Made by a program: the position numbers and the translations under genes. Under the pieces are notes generated by a model that made no database searches, was not told where the DNA came from, and saw nothing but the letters and a program-made list of their open reading frames with translations. Positions 11,162 through 22,065 of a DNA stretch of 64,000 bases are shown here, one piece after another. The stretch is taken from assembly GCA_002197995.1 (NCBI GenBank), contig NGZR01000004.1:4464001-4528000 (forward strand). The letters run 5' to 3'. The stretch comes from Gaeumannomyces sp. JS-464. Taxonomy: Eukaryota; Ascomycota; Sordariomycetes; Magnaporthales; Magnaporthaceae. Numbering within the stretch: the stretch's first letter is position 1; the number at the start of each line of letters is the position of its first letter.

Positions 11162-11558
11162 CTAATTAGTAATGGTTGTTACAAATTAGCAAGGTAAAAG
11201 GTTTTACCATTCGATACCTTCTTTTAAAGCGATTAAGTTAAATGGGAAAACCTACAAGCGAATAAAAAATACCTTTTTTTAAAGCGATTAGGTTTTTTAT
11301 AAGCTTAAGCAATGCATTCCGATGCATTGCCGCGTAATTTTTCGAATGGCACCTTTTTATAGCAAGCGATTAGGCTTTTAAAAGATTTCCTGGCGTAGCG
11401 GCCGCTAAATTCGACAATCCAACGGCTACTTCGATCGATTCGAAAGCTATCGCAACCAACCTTTTCGATAGCGATTCCGAAAATACCTTCTTGTAGTAAG
11501 CGACTGGGTTTTTTGGTTCGTTATTTGGAAGTGCGATAACCATTTCGACGGTTTCCCG

Positions 11559-11800
11559 ATGGCCACAGCCAACCTACGATTACCTCCGACGGCATTGCTT
11601 CCGGCCCGGCATACACAAAACCCCCGGAGCCTCCGGCACCCCCAAAACCCCAACGTCCCTTTCCCTGGGCCCGACGCACCTCCAAAACCCCGACGTCCCT
11701 TTCGCTGGGCCCGACGCCTACAAAACCCCCGACTTTTGGGCACGCACAAAAGCCCCAACGCTTTCGGTACTAATAACCAATGCACGCGCCCAAAGAAAAG
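11559..11800 (+). repeat. Short version of the GC-rich minisatellite
   Basis: Two copies of the cgacgtccctttcgctgggc-type unit and one 'cttttgggcacgcacaaaagcccc' motif, homologous to 2577-2980 but with fewer units. The plus frame is open from 11559 to 11876 and Pro-rich. Copy-number difference between elements shows the array is variable. Confidence 0.7.
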
Positions 11801-12244
11801 AACTGCTAGGATTGGATTATATGGCAACGCGTGCATTTGGGAGGGCCCCACGCGTCGTAAAGCCGCAAGCTTATAAAATACCCTTTTCACAACTCCATGC
11901 GATCTTTTTTTTTTGGCATTTCACTGCAACGCTAAGCAGTGGTATACCCAGCACATCGGCTGTAGCCCCGAATATGGAATCACCTAATCGCTCGAGCATA
12001 TAAGCAGTTATTACCTGATTTTTACGAGCACTTAACCAGGCATTGCCCTATTTCCTATTGTTCCTATTTACAATCCCTAATTTACGGTTTTACCGATATC
12101 TAACACGGCCCTTTTGCCTTTATTTTCCTTTGTTTTTAAAGCAAATTACCAAATCCGAAAGCTTTTGTTATTAGTATTGTAAAATCCCCGGATCCGGAAA
12201 AAGGCATGTGGCCGTTGCACGCGTATAAAAGAAAAAGTTGCCAG

Positions 12245-12479
12245 TGTTAATCCACGTGATTAACGCGTGCACCGGGATAAACTCCGCACTTCGTAAAGCA
12301 ACGGGCCCAAAGCCCGTGCGCTTCCACGAGCCTATAAAAGGGGATTTTGCGATCCTTTTTTTGTATTTAAATTCCTACACAAACATGCATTACTACAAAC
12401 ACCAGTTCCAAATTTATAAATCTTTATTCTTTCCTTTTAAAAAATTTCCGTGCCTATAAAAGTACTACTTTTACTAACA
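12245..12479 (+). repeat. 3' LTR of mosaic Copia
   Basis: The U5 ends 'tactacttttactaaca', the type seen in the autonomous-size Copia LTRs at 22374 and 29731, and unlike its own left LTR. Hairpins are at 12301-12317 and about 12335-12362, the latter next to the TATA-like cctataaaag. Confidence 0.8.
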
Positions 12480-12607
12480 CTAGCTATATTAGCAGCTTTA
12501 TTAAAATCGTACTTAACTTTGTTAAAAGTAAACACTGTAAGCTTTTCTTTTTTAAACTTTTAACTACTGCTCGTTATAATTGTATTATTTTGGTTTTTTA
12601 GTAAAAC
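12480..12607 (-). pseudogene. Gypsy copy 2 gag 5' remnant
   Basis: The reverse complement aligns with 34560-34672 of copy 5 ('gttaagtacgattttaataa' against gttaagtacgacctcgacga). Homology ends exactly at the Copia LTR end. Confidence 0.75.
12603..12607. other. Target-site duplication aaaac (left) of element B
   Basis: aaaac here and at 20692-20696 directly flanks element B. Confidence 0.9.
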
Positions 12608-12812
12608 TGTCATGGCCGGCAAGAGGTAAAAGGGGCCCACTAGCGGGGCAGGGTAACCCCCACCCTTATCGGCACGATAAGGGAAGTGGGGCTCCTGCAA
12701 AGCTTTCCTTACAGGCTTGCCCGCCCGGCCTCCGGCCTCCAACTTTTTCTTATACACAATCCAACCTTACCATATATCGCAATCCAACCAATCCCTTTTA
12801 CTATTCGCGATA
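12608..12812 (+). repeat. 5' LTR of element B
   Basis: TGTCATGGCC..CGCGATA, probably CGCGACA before RIP. It contains a perfect 9-bp stem, 3-nt loop hairpin at 12663-12683 (cccttatcg, gca, cgataaggg). The right LTR keeps the hairpin with one C-to-T change (20542-20562). Confidence 0.88.
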
Positions 12813-12814
12813 AG

Positions 12815-12822
12815 TGGTAGCA
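12815..12822 (+). promoter_or_regulatory. Primer-binding site candidate of element B
   Basis: tggtagca begins 2 nt after the 5' LTR. A PBS starting TGGTA fits priming by a methionine tRNA 3' end. The following bases (actctt) were not tested against a tRNA set. Confidence 0.55.
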
Positions 12823-13420
12823 ACTCTTTGCTTATTGCAAAGTTACCAATTCCCGCCTTTTAAACTTGTTTTCGGCTCGTTTGGAAATTTACGCACCTTT
12901 AGCGCGTTTTGTTTTCGGCTCGGCGCGCGCGTTTTTTTGTTAGGCTTATTTTCGGCTCGCTTAGCGCACGTTACCCTTCCTTGGCTTTTTAATTACGGAA
13001 TTGGCACTTTTGTAATTTCGGCAAAGCCGATTGAAATTAAAGTAAAATCGCCCAGGTTTCGCCCTGCCCGACTTCCTTTGCAATCGTTTTAACCGTCGCG
13101 CTTGTTTTCGGCTCGCGCGCGATCGGAAAGTTTGTCCCTTAATCTTTATCACTTCCTTTTAACTTACTCGACCTTCGAAAGCTTTTAAAACCCGCTAAAA
13201 CCCTTTTACTTCCAGCGAATAGTTAAGCAGCGAAAGAAAATAAGTTAAAAAGTCTTTTGGAATCCTCCCGAAAGCAATATTTACGAACTTTTAAAGCTGT
13301 CCATCTTTGTAACGATAAGCCTTTTAAAAATTTGTAAAACCTGGCCTATCGACGGACTACTTTTACCACCCGCGGGTAAATATTAGGATCCCTAAAGCAG
13401 TAAAAGTACAAATAAAAAGG
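12823..13420 (+). other. Element B 5' leader, no gene recognised
   Basis: GC-mixed leader between PBS and gag. The short open frames 12814-13092 (+) and 12961-13152 (-) show no recognisable domain. Repeated 'ttcggctcg' motifs occur at about 12870, 12915, 12950 and 13105. Confidence 0.5.
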
Positions 13421-15921
13421 CATAAAACGGTGATAGCTAACGAGGTTATCCCGCCTTTTAAAAGCAAAATACCTAATACGGGTTAACAAAACACCGGCTA
13501 ACAAAGCGCGGACTTGGACCTTCCCGAGTTACCGGTCCTTTTTCCGGTATCTTAATATACCGCAAGCCGGCTTTTGGGCCTTATATAGGAATATTAAGCC
13601 CACGTTAATAACGAAGATGAAAAAGGAGGAATTTCGCTAAATAAAACGTACTTCGACCTCGGCGGCCGCTTAAGCCGCTTAATGCGTAATCGATAAAAGG
13701 AAAGTTACATTATTAGCTTTAATAAAAACGACGACCCTCGTTTAAACCAGTTCGGCAAAAACAAAACCTCCGCAAAGTGGCTCGAGCGTCGTTAAAACCG
13801 CATATATAACAGCTTATCGTAACAAATGACGGGCATAAAAAGTCGCTTGGAAGCGGTGCTTATTAAAACCCTCGACAAGCTGTCCATTAAAATACAAAGG
13901 AACTTTAATATTATTAACAAAAATTTTAAAATCCTATTCGAAAACTAAAAATAGCTCGCTATCCGCGTTAATAACGCGCGTAAAAACATTTCAAACTTAT
14001 AAGCCCAAATAGAAACCCATTTTAATAAAAACGGAAATTTTAGCCGACGTATTTTTTTTAAACTTAGCACGGACGAAAAACGTCGCAAAACTAGCGCTCG
14101 CGCTTTTTTAAAACCGTTATTATTATAACGGGCTAATACGCAAAGCAGCTAAGCTGCCTAAAACAGTACGGCCAACCCCGAAATAAGCCGCAATAAAAGC
14201 CGTCCAGTTAAAATTACTAACGATAATTTATCCAGCGAGTTCGATATTAACGCGAAACGTTTTTACCAGTTTATTAAACACCGAATAATTAAGCCCCCGC
14301 ATATAAACCGCGTTAGCACCGCAAAACGAACAGTAAGCTAATCCAAAAGTACGACGGAAGCATTAAAACTATTGCCTTTTAGCCGGAGTTTTATAAAGCC
14401 GACCAAACCTTCGGTTAAGATTTGGGCTAGTAATAGCAGCCTTAGCCTAGCTTTATACCTTTTAATACCGAAATTACCATTCCTGCTTAAAAAGCTACTA
14501 ATAGGTATTACAAAATAGCTTACGGCCAGTTTCGCCCCGGCTCGGTTCGCGTTAGCACATTTAGCTTAGGCATAACGCTTGCCGCATTTCCGAGTTTTAA
14601 ACGCAACTGTTAACAGGAGTTTAACTAAGCTTACCTTTGATAGCTATCCCGATTCGAGCAGTAATAAAGCAATATAAGTTACTTTAACCAACTTGTTTCG
14701 GCTTAGCAATGGCTAACGCAAAACTCGTGCGCTTTTAACCTCGCCGCCTATTAACAGCGAAACTTTAACAACTTCCAGCCCGTTAAATAACCAATATCCA
14801 GCATTAAAAACGGTTCCCGTTTTAAGCGAAAAAACGTCGGCATTTTTAAGCCCGACTATAAAAACCCCAAGGATTTTAGCACCGTTACCAACGGAAAGAA
14901 CATTATTTTTACGAACAGCTTTTTTTTCGAAATACGATTAATAAGCTTTTTAATAAACCCCGTACATATTGCATCCAATAAAAGTTAATTTAAAAATATG
15001 TTTTTTACATTATTGGGAAGTAAAGCCCTTATTTAGTAAAACAGTTAAATTCCCTTTTACGTTTAACTAGATTTTTACGGTTAAAGTCTTTTCGGCATAA
15101 TTACCGCTGTTAAATAACGCTTTCCTTTTAACCGCATAAAAGCTATTAAAAAGTTTTCCGAAAGTATTATTATTATTTAAAAACGTCGCAGCTAACCCGA
15201 CGCCTTTACAAACTATGTTATTAGCAAGCTTAAGCACGCTCGCATTATAGGTTTTTGCACCGAAAATAGTTAAAACTGGTTTGCGGTTATAGCCCAAATT
15301 TGGTTTTTATTTAATAACGACGTTAAAGTTTATTTACGTTAACCTTTTTTTAATAAGTATATCGGAAATTACCTTTTTAAAATCGAAAATATTAAGCCTA
15401 TGCTTTTTAGCGTTACAGCTTAACGCTACCCGCATATTAAACCGGGCTATAACGATTCCGATTCCGATTTGGACGCTAATTACAAAAAAAAGTCCCGCAA
15501 AAAGGACAAGCATTTTAAACGCGATAAATATCGCGATAAAAACAAATCCAAAGGCAAGTATAACGGCAAGTACAAGCCGCCCAAATACAAAGCTCGTAAT
15601 AAAAACCGCGAGCATAAAAGCCGTAATAAAAATCGTAATAAAAGCCGCGATAAAAACCGCGATTATAAAAACAAAAAGGACTTTAAAAAGTCCTACGATA
15701 AGAAAAAGGATAATAAGGTTAACTTAGTTAAATCCAACTTAAATAACGATTTATTTAACGAGGAAAAGCAATCCTTTTCCTTTAGCACGAATAATTTCGA
15801 CTTTGTTTATAACGTCCTCGAAAACACGCTAACTACTAATTACAAGCGCTATAACGAAAACTTCCAGTCCCGCAATAAGCTATTTAAGCATTTAAAAAAC
15901 TGCGAAGTTAAACCTTTTTAA
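13420..15921 (+). pseudogene. Element B gag remnant with lysine-rich tail and C2H2-like finger
   Basis: The N-terminal two thirds (13420-15460) are broken by stops and only position identifies them as gag. 15469-15921 is open for 150 codons. It is a strongly basic Lys/Arg/Asn-rich segment with repeated K-x-R-D-K motifs (about residues 1-75), then a neutral linker, then 'NFQSRNKLFKHLKNCE'. The last motif resembles the C2H2 finger (C-x2-C-x3-F-x2-NKL-x2-H) seen near the gag-pol junction of many fungal Gypsy elements; the Cys pair appears lost. The basic part probably bound RNA as nucleocapsid. A stop follows at 15921 before the protease. Confidence 0.65.
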
Positions 15922-18900
15922 AAACCTAACTTCGTTAATTTTACTATAAAAAACGTAATTAAGGAAAGCGAGCTTAAAAAGGTTACCTTATCGCACTTGG
16001 GAGGCTATACCTATTAAAAGATTATGGTTCGCGGAACTTTTAACGGACTGGATATACCCATTTGCATTAATATAAACTCGGGACGTAACTTTATCGATAA
16101 AGCCTAGCTTAAAGAATTTTTCCTTAACGCCGTAATTACTAAGGTAAATAAAAAAGTTCGACTTAGCATTAAAAACTGGGACTTTAAACGACTTACAAAA
16201 GCCAAAAACTACGTTACTTTTTCCTTTTTTGCTAAAAGCGTTAAAAATAACGGCTTCCCGGGTATTACAACCAAAACGGCCAAAGCGTGGATCGTTAATA
16301 AGCTGGATGCAGGCTGTTTGCTAAGCATTCCTTGGCTTAAACCTCGCCGTGCCCAAATCAATTTCGGCATTAACTTAATGCATTTCCCTAACGACGGTTT
16401 TGCCATCCTTTTTACCGTTATCCGCAAAGGCAAACCCGTTTTAAAAAAGGTCGTTAGCAAAAAAGCCTTCATTTTAGCCCCTGGAAAAACTGCAGCGATC
16501 CCCGTTAAATACGCAGCCTTCCCTAAAAGTTGCCCTTTTTTAATAGCCGGCATCCACCTTTTAGCAATTAATTTTATCGTCGACCATAAAACTCCTTAAG
16601 TTTGCTTTATGCATAACATTACGAGCAAAACAATTATCGTGCTTCGCAAAATTAAACTCGCGATAATCTAGAAAAGCTTAAACCAAATCCGGGATAAAAT
16701 CGATTACGAGCAAGCTAAGCGGCTTTTTAGCAAAGCCATTTGCGTTTAGGATTTAACGATAAAAGCCGAAAAAGCTTTGCTAATGGAAAAGAACCAAAAC
16801 CTTATTTTTTTAGCGGGCCCGGGCAATGCCGAAACGTCGCTAAATTTAAAGTTTTCCCTTAACGACGAGGTTTGGCAAGCATTACTAAAAGGCGATTAAG
16901 CTGCGCACGATATTGCCACTAACGGAACGCTGTTAACCGAAAACGACGCGCCATTTAAAAAGCAGGAAACAATGCTTAATAACCCCGAGCTACTGCCTAA
17001 AATCCCCGAAAAAAAGTTAACTTTCGGCATTAAACCCCCAAACGAAACCTTTTACATTACCCTAATTAACGGGATTTACATTTATAACGGCGGAACGCCG
17101 GAGCAAACTTAAAAAACGAAAGAGATTTGTAAAAAGTTTTAAATTTGAAAAGATAATGGCAAGCAAATCGAAATCCCCGAAAACGAAATAATGCGTATCC
17201 TTTTCGTCGACGGATACGAAAAGTATTTAGGCTTTCGCTACCGTATATACCCCGTATTAAAAAAAAAAGGGACGTTATTAACGAAACTTACGATAAGCTT
17301 TACGAATAAGGCCGCATAAATTACATAAAAAAAGCAGCCCAATTTGCCTTCCCGTATTTTATCGTTTAAAAACGCGTGCACGGCAAAAATAAAACGAGGG
17401 TCGTCGTTAACCTAAAACCTTTTAACAAAGCTATTATCCCTAATATTTACCTTTTGCCTTTGCAATAAAACGTAATCGATTTAATCCAAAACAAGCTTTA
17501 CATTACCGTCGTAAACGCCACCTCGTTTTTTTTTTAGTTTTTAATTTATCCTAAAAATAAAAATAAGCTGGTAATCGTTAGCTACCGAAAATTGGAACGC
17601 ATAAACGTAGCGATAATAAGCTTTCGCAATTTACCGGCTTACGTGCAAAGATTTATAAACGGTTTTTTACGCTTTTATAGCAAATATTGCAAAGCTTTTA
17701 TCGACGATATTATCGTTTTTAGCGATACTTTCGAAAACCACGTTCGGCATTTGGAAATCATTTTTAGCTTGTTTTAAAATAAAAACATTGCTTTATCCCC
17801 CGGCAAGTTTTTTATAGGTTACTTTAACGTCGAGCTTTTAGGATTTTACGTCGATTTTTTTGGAAAAACCAACACCGAAAACCGCATTTAAAACTTCCGA
17901 AATTAAAAATTGCTTATTAATTTGCAGGACTTCGAAACTTTTATCGGAGCTTTTAAATGGCTCCGTTATATAATCCTTTATTACGAACGCTTTATCGAAC
18001 CTTTTTAATTCCGGAAGACAACTTTGCTAGCAAAAGGCCGTAAAAAAAAACGAGTCGTTTTTAACAACCACGGTAAACGAGCGGCTTACTATCGCTCGGC
18101 GCATTTTAAAAGCATTAAAACCGAGGTTTAATTTTTTAAAGCGGTTAAAGCGATGCTTTGCACTAAAATTAAGCTTTACCACGCCAACTTAAAAAAGCAA
18201 ATCATTTTGCAAATTAACGGCAGCTTTAAGCGTGGTTTTAAAATTATGGCTTTCCATTTTAAAAACGGCTACGTTTAAAACCGCAAATTTAAAACCATCC
18301 CGGCATATACCATCGAGCTAATTATGTTCATTTTTCGGTGCTTTTATAAAGAGGAGCTTAGTTACGGCTTTTTAAAGCTTAAAATCGCATGCTTTGTTTA
18401 AGCTTGCAAAACCCTCCGTATTACATTGCATTTAAGCAATAAAAGGATCCTCGTTTTTACGGATTACGAGTTAATTACGGGCATTGTTAATCGAACTACT
18501 TTACTAACGTTTTCCACCGAGCGTGTTAACCGACGGCTAATTAACGCGTTAATTTACCTTTCCGAATATAACCTTAAAGTATTACATATACCCGGCAAAA
18601 TAAACCTCGTTCTAAATGCCTTATCCCGTTTACCCACGGCTACCGATAACGAGGACCGCTAAAAAACAAACGCTTTAATCCTCGATTTAATGCACGACCA
18701 CGTCCTAATAGTCGTTAAAACCCGAATAGCCGAAACAATTCGCTAGCGGTTCGCAAAAGGCTATATCGAAGATTTAATATACCGCAAAATCATACTTAAC
18801 TTTGCTACTTTTTAAAAGTCGAAATGCACGATTAAAAGCAACGAAAGCGTTGCTAATACTTCCAAAATCGGGCATTTTTTTCGAATGGCCGACTACCTTT

Positions 18901-20357
18901 TTTATTTACGGGATAACGACAATTACAAGCGTTTTATAATCCCGAAACCCTTAATCGCTAACTATTTGCGAAAAGTGCACGATAATAAGCACCATTTCGG
19001 CCGACTTCGAATGCTCGACGCTTTCGAAAACATGCATTTCCGGGCCAAAAAACGCCAAGTCGAGCAGTATATTAGCCAAATGCCACGAGGCGGCATAAAC
19101 CGACAAAATAATCGGCTTTTTATTAGGACTTTTTAGCCTATCCAAGCCCCTTTTAAGCTTATAAACATAATTACTATGGATTTCGTAATAACATTCCTTT
19201 TAATTCCTTCGAAAAGCACGCTTTGGATTTAACGAAACTTCGACTTTTATAATACGCTGCTAACAGTTATTTGCAAAACGTTTAAACGTACGATAATTAT
19301 CCCTGGCTACGACGAATATACGGTGCAAATATAGGGTAAACAACTCGGCCGTTAGCTACTTTTGGCCGACTAGTCCTGCTTTAAAGCAATTATTTCCGAC
19401 AGGGACCCCAAATTCACTTCCGCCTTTTGGAATAGTTTGTGGCGCACTTTTAGGACTCGCTTTTAAATAACGGCCGTTTACCATTCGCAAGCTAACGGGC
19501 AGTCCGAACGCAAAAACCAAACAGTCGAGCTGGCTATCCGTTATTACTTAGCCACGATAAACGACTTTTAGGTTAACGTTATCCCTTTTTTGCAATGGAA
19601 TTTAAACAATGCTATTATAACGGCGCTCGATTGCAACCCCCACGAGTATTTATTTGGGTTTAAAATACTAGGACTTTTAAAGCTTACAATTTCCGTACGA
19701 ATTCCTTAAAAAGTTGCAAAATTCCGCTTTATGCGTAAGCACTTTCGCAAAAACGCTTTGTTTGCGATAAACGTCGCTGCCGCCGAGCAAAAGCGCATTT
19801 ACGACTTTAAACACCGCTACGAAAAGTTTAACGTTAGCGACCAAGTTTGGCTTAATATGGGCAAAGCGTACAAAATTAAAAGCAAGCACCTCGTTAACAA
19901 AAAGAAGCTTAAACGGTAAAGCCCTTATACCATTATCCGCAAGGTTTCCCTTTTAGCTTACGAGCTTGATTTTTTTGGCACCTTTACTAAAATACACCCG
20001 GTTATTAGCATTTAGCACTTTACTCGTTACAATTGCAACGACGATTCTTTCCAACGCGTACCTCCGCCTCCGGGCCCTATCGAATACGATAACGACAAAA
20101 AAATCGACCCTAACGCCCACCTCGGAAAGGGCGACATTTTTAAGGTGGATAAGGTCCTTGATTACGAGGGCACTAAACTAAAGTTTGGAATTATCCGCAC
20201 CAAGTACTTAGTGCGCTGGAAGGGTTACGGCCCTAAAGGAAACATTTGGGAGCTTTTAAAAAAGCTTAGCAACGCGGCTAAAGCCGTTAAAAAGTACGAA
20301 AATCGCCAAGCCGACGCCCGAACCCTCGAAAGCAATAGGGCTAAAACCCAGGCTTAA
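15922..20357 (+). pseudogene. Element B pol: protease, RT, RNase H, integrase, chromodomain
   Basis: Plus-strand pol in Ty3 order. Protease: 'VRGTFNGLDIPICI' with the active site D-S-G read as N-S-G (16075-16083). A linker is open at 16318-16599. RT carries the catalytic 'FIDDIIVFS' (Asp pair 17703-17708; open 17592-17777). RNase H ends at 'VLHIPGKINLVLNALSRLP' (18580-18640). The integrase zinc domain keeps H-x3-H near 18976. The catalytic triad is still readable: Asp in 'MDFVIT' (19179), Asp in 'SDRDPKF' (19398) and Glu in 'GQSERKNQ' (19506). Roughly 25 stops interrupt it, so it is dead, but its domains are much better preserved than in family A, suggesting a younger insertion or fewer RIP rounds. 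Confidence 0.88.
20145..20357 (+). pseudogene. Chromodomain of element B integrase (open)
   Basis: Unbroken 70-codon end of pol. It reads 'KVLDYEGTKLKFGI' followed by 'TKYLVRWKGYGPKGNIWE' and 'NAAKAVKKYE'. This is the chromodomain core (YLV-x-WKGY, then W-E and a C-terminal helix) of chromoviruses, which tethers the integrase to modified histone H3 and biases insertion to heterochromatin. Aromatic cage residues Y, W and the region after them are present. Confidence 0.88.
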
Positions 20358-20486
20358 GCAAAGCCTTCGAAACGCTCCGCGCGCAAAGCAGGCAAGGATT
20401 AAAAACCTTATTAATTGTATTTACCCTTTTTATGTACAGTAGTTATTTCCCTAAAAACAGGGAGTCTCTTTTTATACGCCGGCACT
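20358..20486 (+). other. Element B 3' UTR
   Basis: 129 bp between the chromodomain stop and the 3' LTR. No gene and no clear polypurine tract seen. Confidence 0.5.
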
Positions 20487-20691
20487 TGTTATAGCCGGCA
20501 AGAGGTGGAAAGGGCCCATTGGCGGGGCAGGGTAACCCTCACCTTTATCGGCACGATAAGGGAAGTGGGGCTCTTGTAAAGCTTTCCCTGCAAGCCTGCC
20601 CGCCCGGCTTTCGGCCTTCAACTTTTTTTTATACACAATCCAACCTTACCATATATCGCAATCCAACTAGTCCTTTTTACTGTTCGCGATA
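20487..20691 (+). repeat. 3' LTR of element B
   Basis: 205 bp, begins TGTTATAGCC. It differs from the left LTR by transitions scattered along its length. Confidence 0.88.
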
Positions 20692-20717
20692 AAAACGCTA
20701 AATAAAATTAGTTAAAA

Positions 20718-21168
20718 TGTTATAATTAAAGGTTTGCTTTTAAAGTAAAGCGTTTTAAAAGTAAATTAAACAATATTTTAAGTTTAAATACTAGTGGATT
20801 TCGTAACGTAAAAAAACAATTTAATTATTTGCTTTAAAAAATGTTTAAAAGCTAATTTAGGTTAATTAATGTCGAAGTTTTAGTTAAAACTACTTAAAAT
20901 AATAAAAAAACCACTTTTTATATATACTTTGCTTTTCGCTTTATGCTAAGTTGGATTTATAACTTTGTTTTAAATTTATAAATCCCTTTTAAATTTGTTG
21001 CTTTGTTATAAATCCACAAATTTTTGGATTTGTTATTTTGCTATAAATTTACAAATCTTTTTTTATTTACGTGGTTTTACGTAATTAAGGTAAAACGGAA
21101 GCACCATTTTTAAAAGCCTTTTTTTCCTTTACTTTACTGGTTTAAAAGCTTGCATGCTAGTCGTAACA
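20718..21168 (-). repeat. 5' LTR of Gypsy copy 2
   Basis: 451 bp, TGTTATAATT..GTCGTAACA on the plus strand, followed at once by the TSD aataa (21169-21173). Confidence 0.88.
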
Positions 21169-21350
21169 AATAATAGCAAATTAATTATACAATTTATTAA
21201 TATTTTAAATAGAATATTAAAATAAAAAGGTTAAAGGAATAGTTAATTGTAAAGCATAAAGCGATTATATGTTGTTATAAACGGTTAAACGGTTTAAATT
21301 TCGGATTAAATGGAAATACCAACCGTATTAATTAAAAACGATCGAAAAAA
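21169..21350 (+). pseudogene. Gypsy copy 1, segment 2
   Basis: Continues copy 1 after copy 2. It aligns with 36735-36945 of copy 5 ('aaagcgattatat', 'cggttaaacggt', 'aaaacgatcgaaaaaa'). No open frame. Confidence 0.75.
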
Positions 21351-21838
21351 TGTTACAATTAAAGGTTTACTTTTAAAGTAAAGCGTTTTAAAGTTGGATT
21401 AAACAATATTTTCAGCACGACTGTTTAAAAAATTACGTAACTTAAAAAAAGTTTTAATTGCTTACTTTAAAAAGTGTTTAAAAGCTAACTTAAATTAACT
21501 AATGCCGAAGCGTTAATTAAAGCTATCGGAAATAAAAGAAAATCCATTTTTTATATACTTACAACTTTTAACTTTTTAAGCTAGGTTAGGTTTATAGCTT
21601 TGTTATAAACCCACAAATCTTTTTTAAGTCGGTTGCTTTGCTATAAATCCACCAATCCTTAAATTTATTACTTTGCTACAAATTTACAAATTTTTAAATT
21701 TATTGCTTTGCTATAAATCCACAAATCCTACTTGGTCCACGTGATTTTACGTGATTAAAGTGGGGGTAAAAGCACCACTTTAAGGGCTTTTTCCTTTTTT
21801 ACTTTGCTAACTTGGAAGCTTGCATGCTAGTCGTAACA
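21351..21838 (-). repeat. Solo family A LTR (488 bp, four internal repeats)
   Basis: Complete minus-strand LTR TGTTACAATT..GTCGTAACA with no internal region. It is flanked by aaaaa on both sides, compatible with a TSD in a poly-A site. It is about 40 bp longer than the other LTRs because it has one extra 38-bp internal repeat unit. It formed by LTR-LTR recombination, or inserted and lost its body. Confidence 0.82.
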
Positions 21839-22065
21839 AAAAAAATACCCGTGGTTTATAATAAAGCATAAATCGATTAAGAAAAATAATTAATAACATT
21901 ACGCATTTAAAATAAAAAAAAAACGATAAAGTTACGTTAAACGAATTAAAAATAAATAAAAACGTTATTTATAAAAAAAATTAAGTTTAAAAACGTAACC
22001 CGCGAATAAATTAAACTACCCGCCAAATTTAATAAAAAAAATTACGGATAATTAAAATAGTATAT
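21839..22065 (+). pseudogene. Gypsy copy 1, segment 3
   Basis: Aligns with 36930-37150 of copy 5 ('ttataataaagcataaatcgatt', 'aactacccgccaaattt'). The rest of copy 1 (RT onward) is not found in the window after the copy 3 insertion. Confidence 0.72.

Larger units (their letters stand above)
10925..12479 (+). mobile_element. Mosaic non-autonomous Copia element
   Basis: LTRs at 10925-11161 (237 bp) and 12245-12479 (235 bp), TGTTAATCC..(A/C)A, flank about 1.08 kb. The 5' internal part and minisatellite match the C' element, and the 3' UTR (12005-12244) matches the autonomous-size Copia. The two LTRs share U3 but have different U5 segments. There is no TSD (acatt versus ctagc), and about 1.3 kb of the surrounding Gypsy is missing at the junction. 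That suggests ectopic recombination or deletion rather than a simple insertion. Confidence 0.75.
12608..20691 (+). mobile_element. Chromodomain Ty3/Gypsy retrotransposon 'element B'
   Basis: 8,084 bp, with 205-bp LTRs at both ends (12608-12812 and 20487-20691), TSD aaaac, and gag, protease, RT, RNase H, integrase and chromodomain in Ty3/Gypsy order. It is less mutated than family A, and LTR differences I can see are transitions. It sits 21 bp inside the 5' LTR border of Gypsy copy 2. Confidence 0.92.
5387..21168 (-). mobile_element. Gypsy family A copy 2 (minus), host of two nested elements
   Basis: It is bounded by LTRs 5387-5835 (3' LTR) and 20718-21168 (5' LTR) in minus orientation, with TSD aataa. 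Own internal DNA is 5836-10924, 12480-12607 and 20697-20717. The rest is the nested mosaic Copia (10925-12479) and element B (12608-20691). The gag-to-protease part (about 1.3 kb, equivalent to 34673-35990 of copy 5) is absent exactly where the Copia element sits. Confidence 0.85.

Noticed and set aside
15334..15615. Minus-strand membrane-like frame
   Set aside because: Reverse reading of the Lys-rich gag tail; AAA/AAR codons read backwards as Phe/Leu give false membrane segments.
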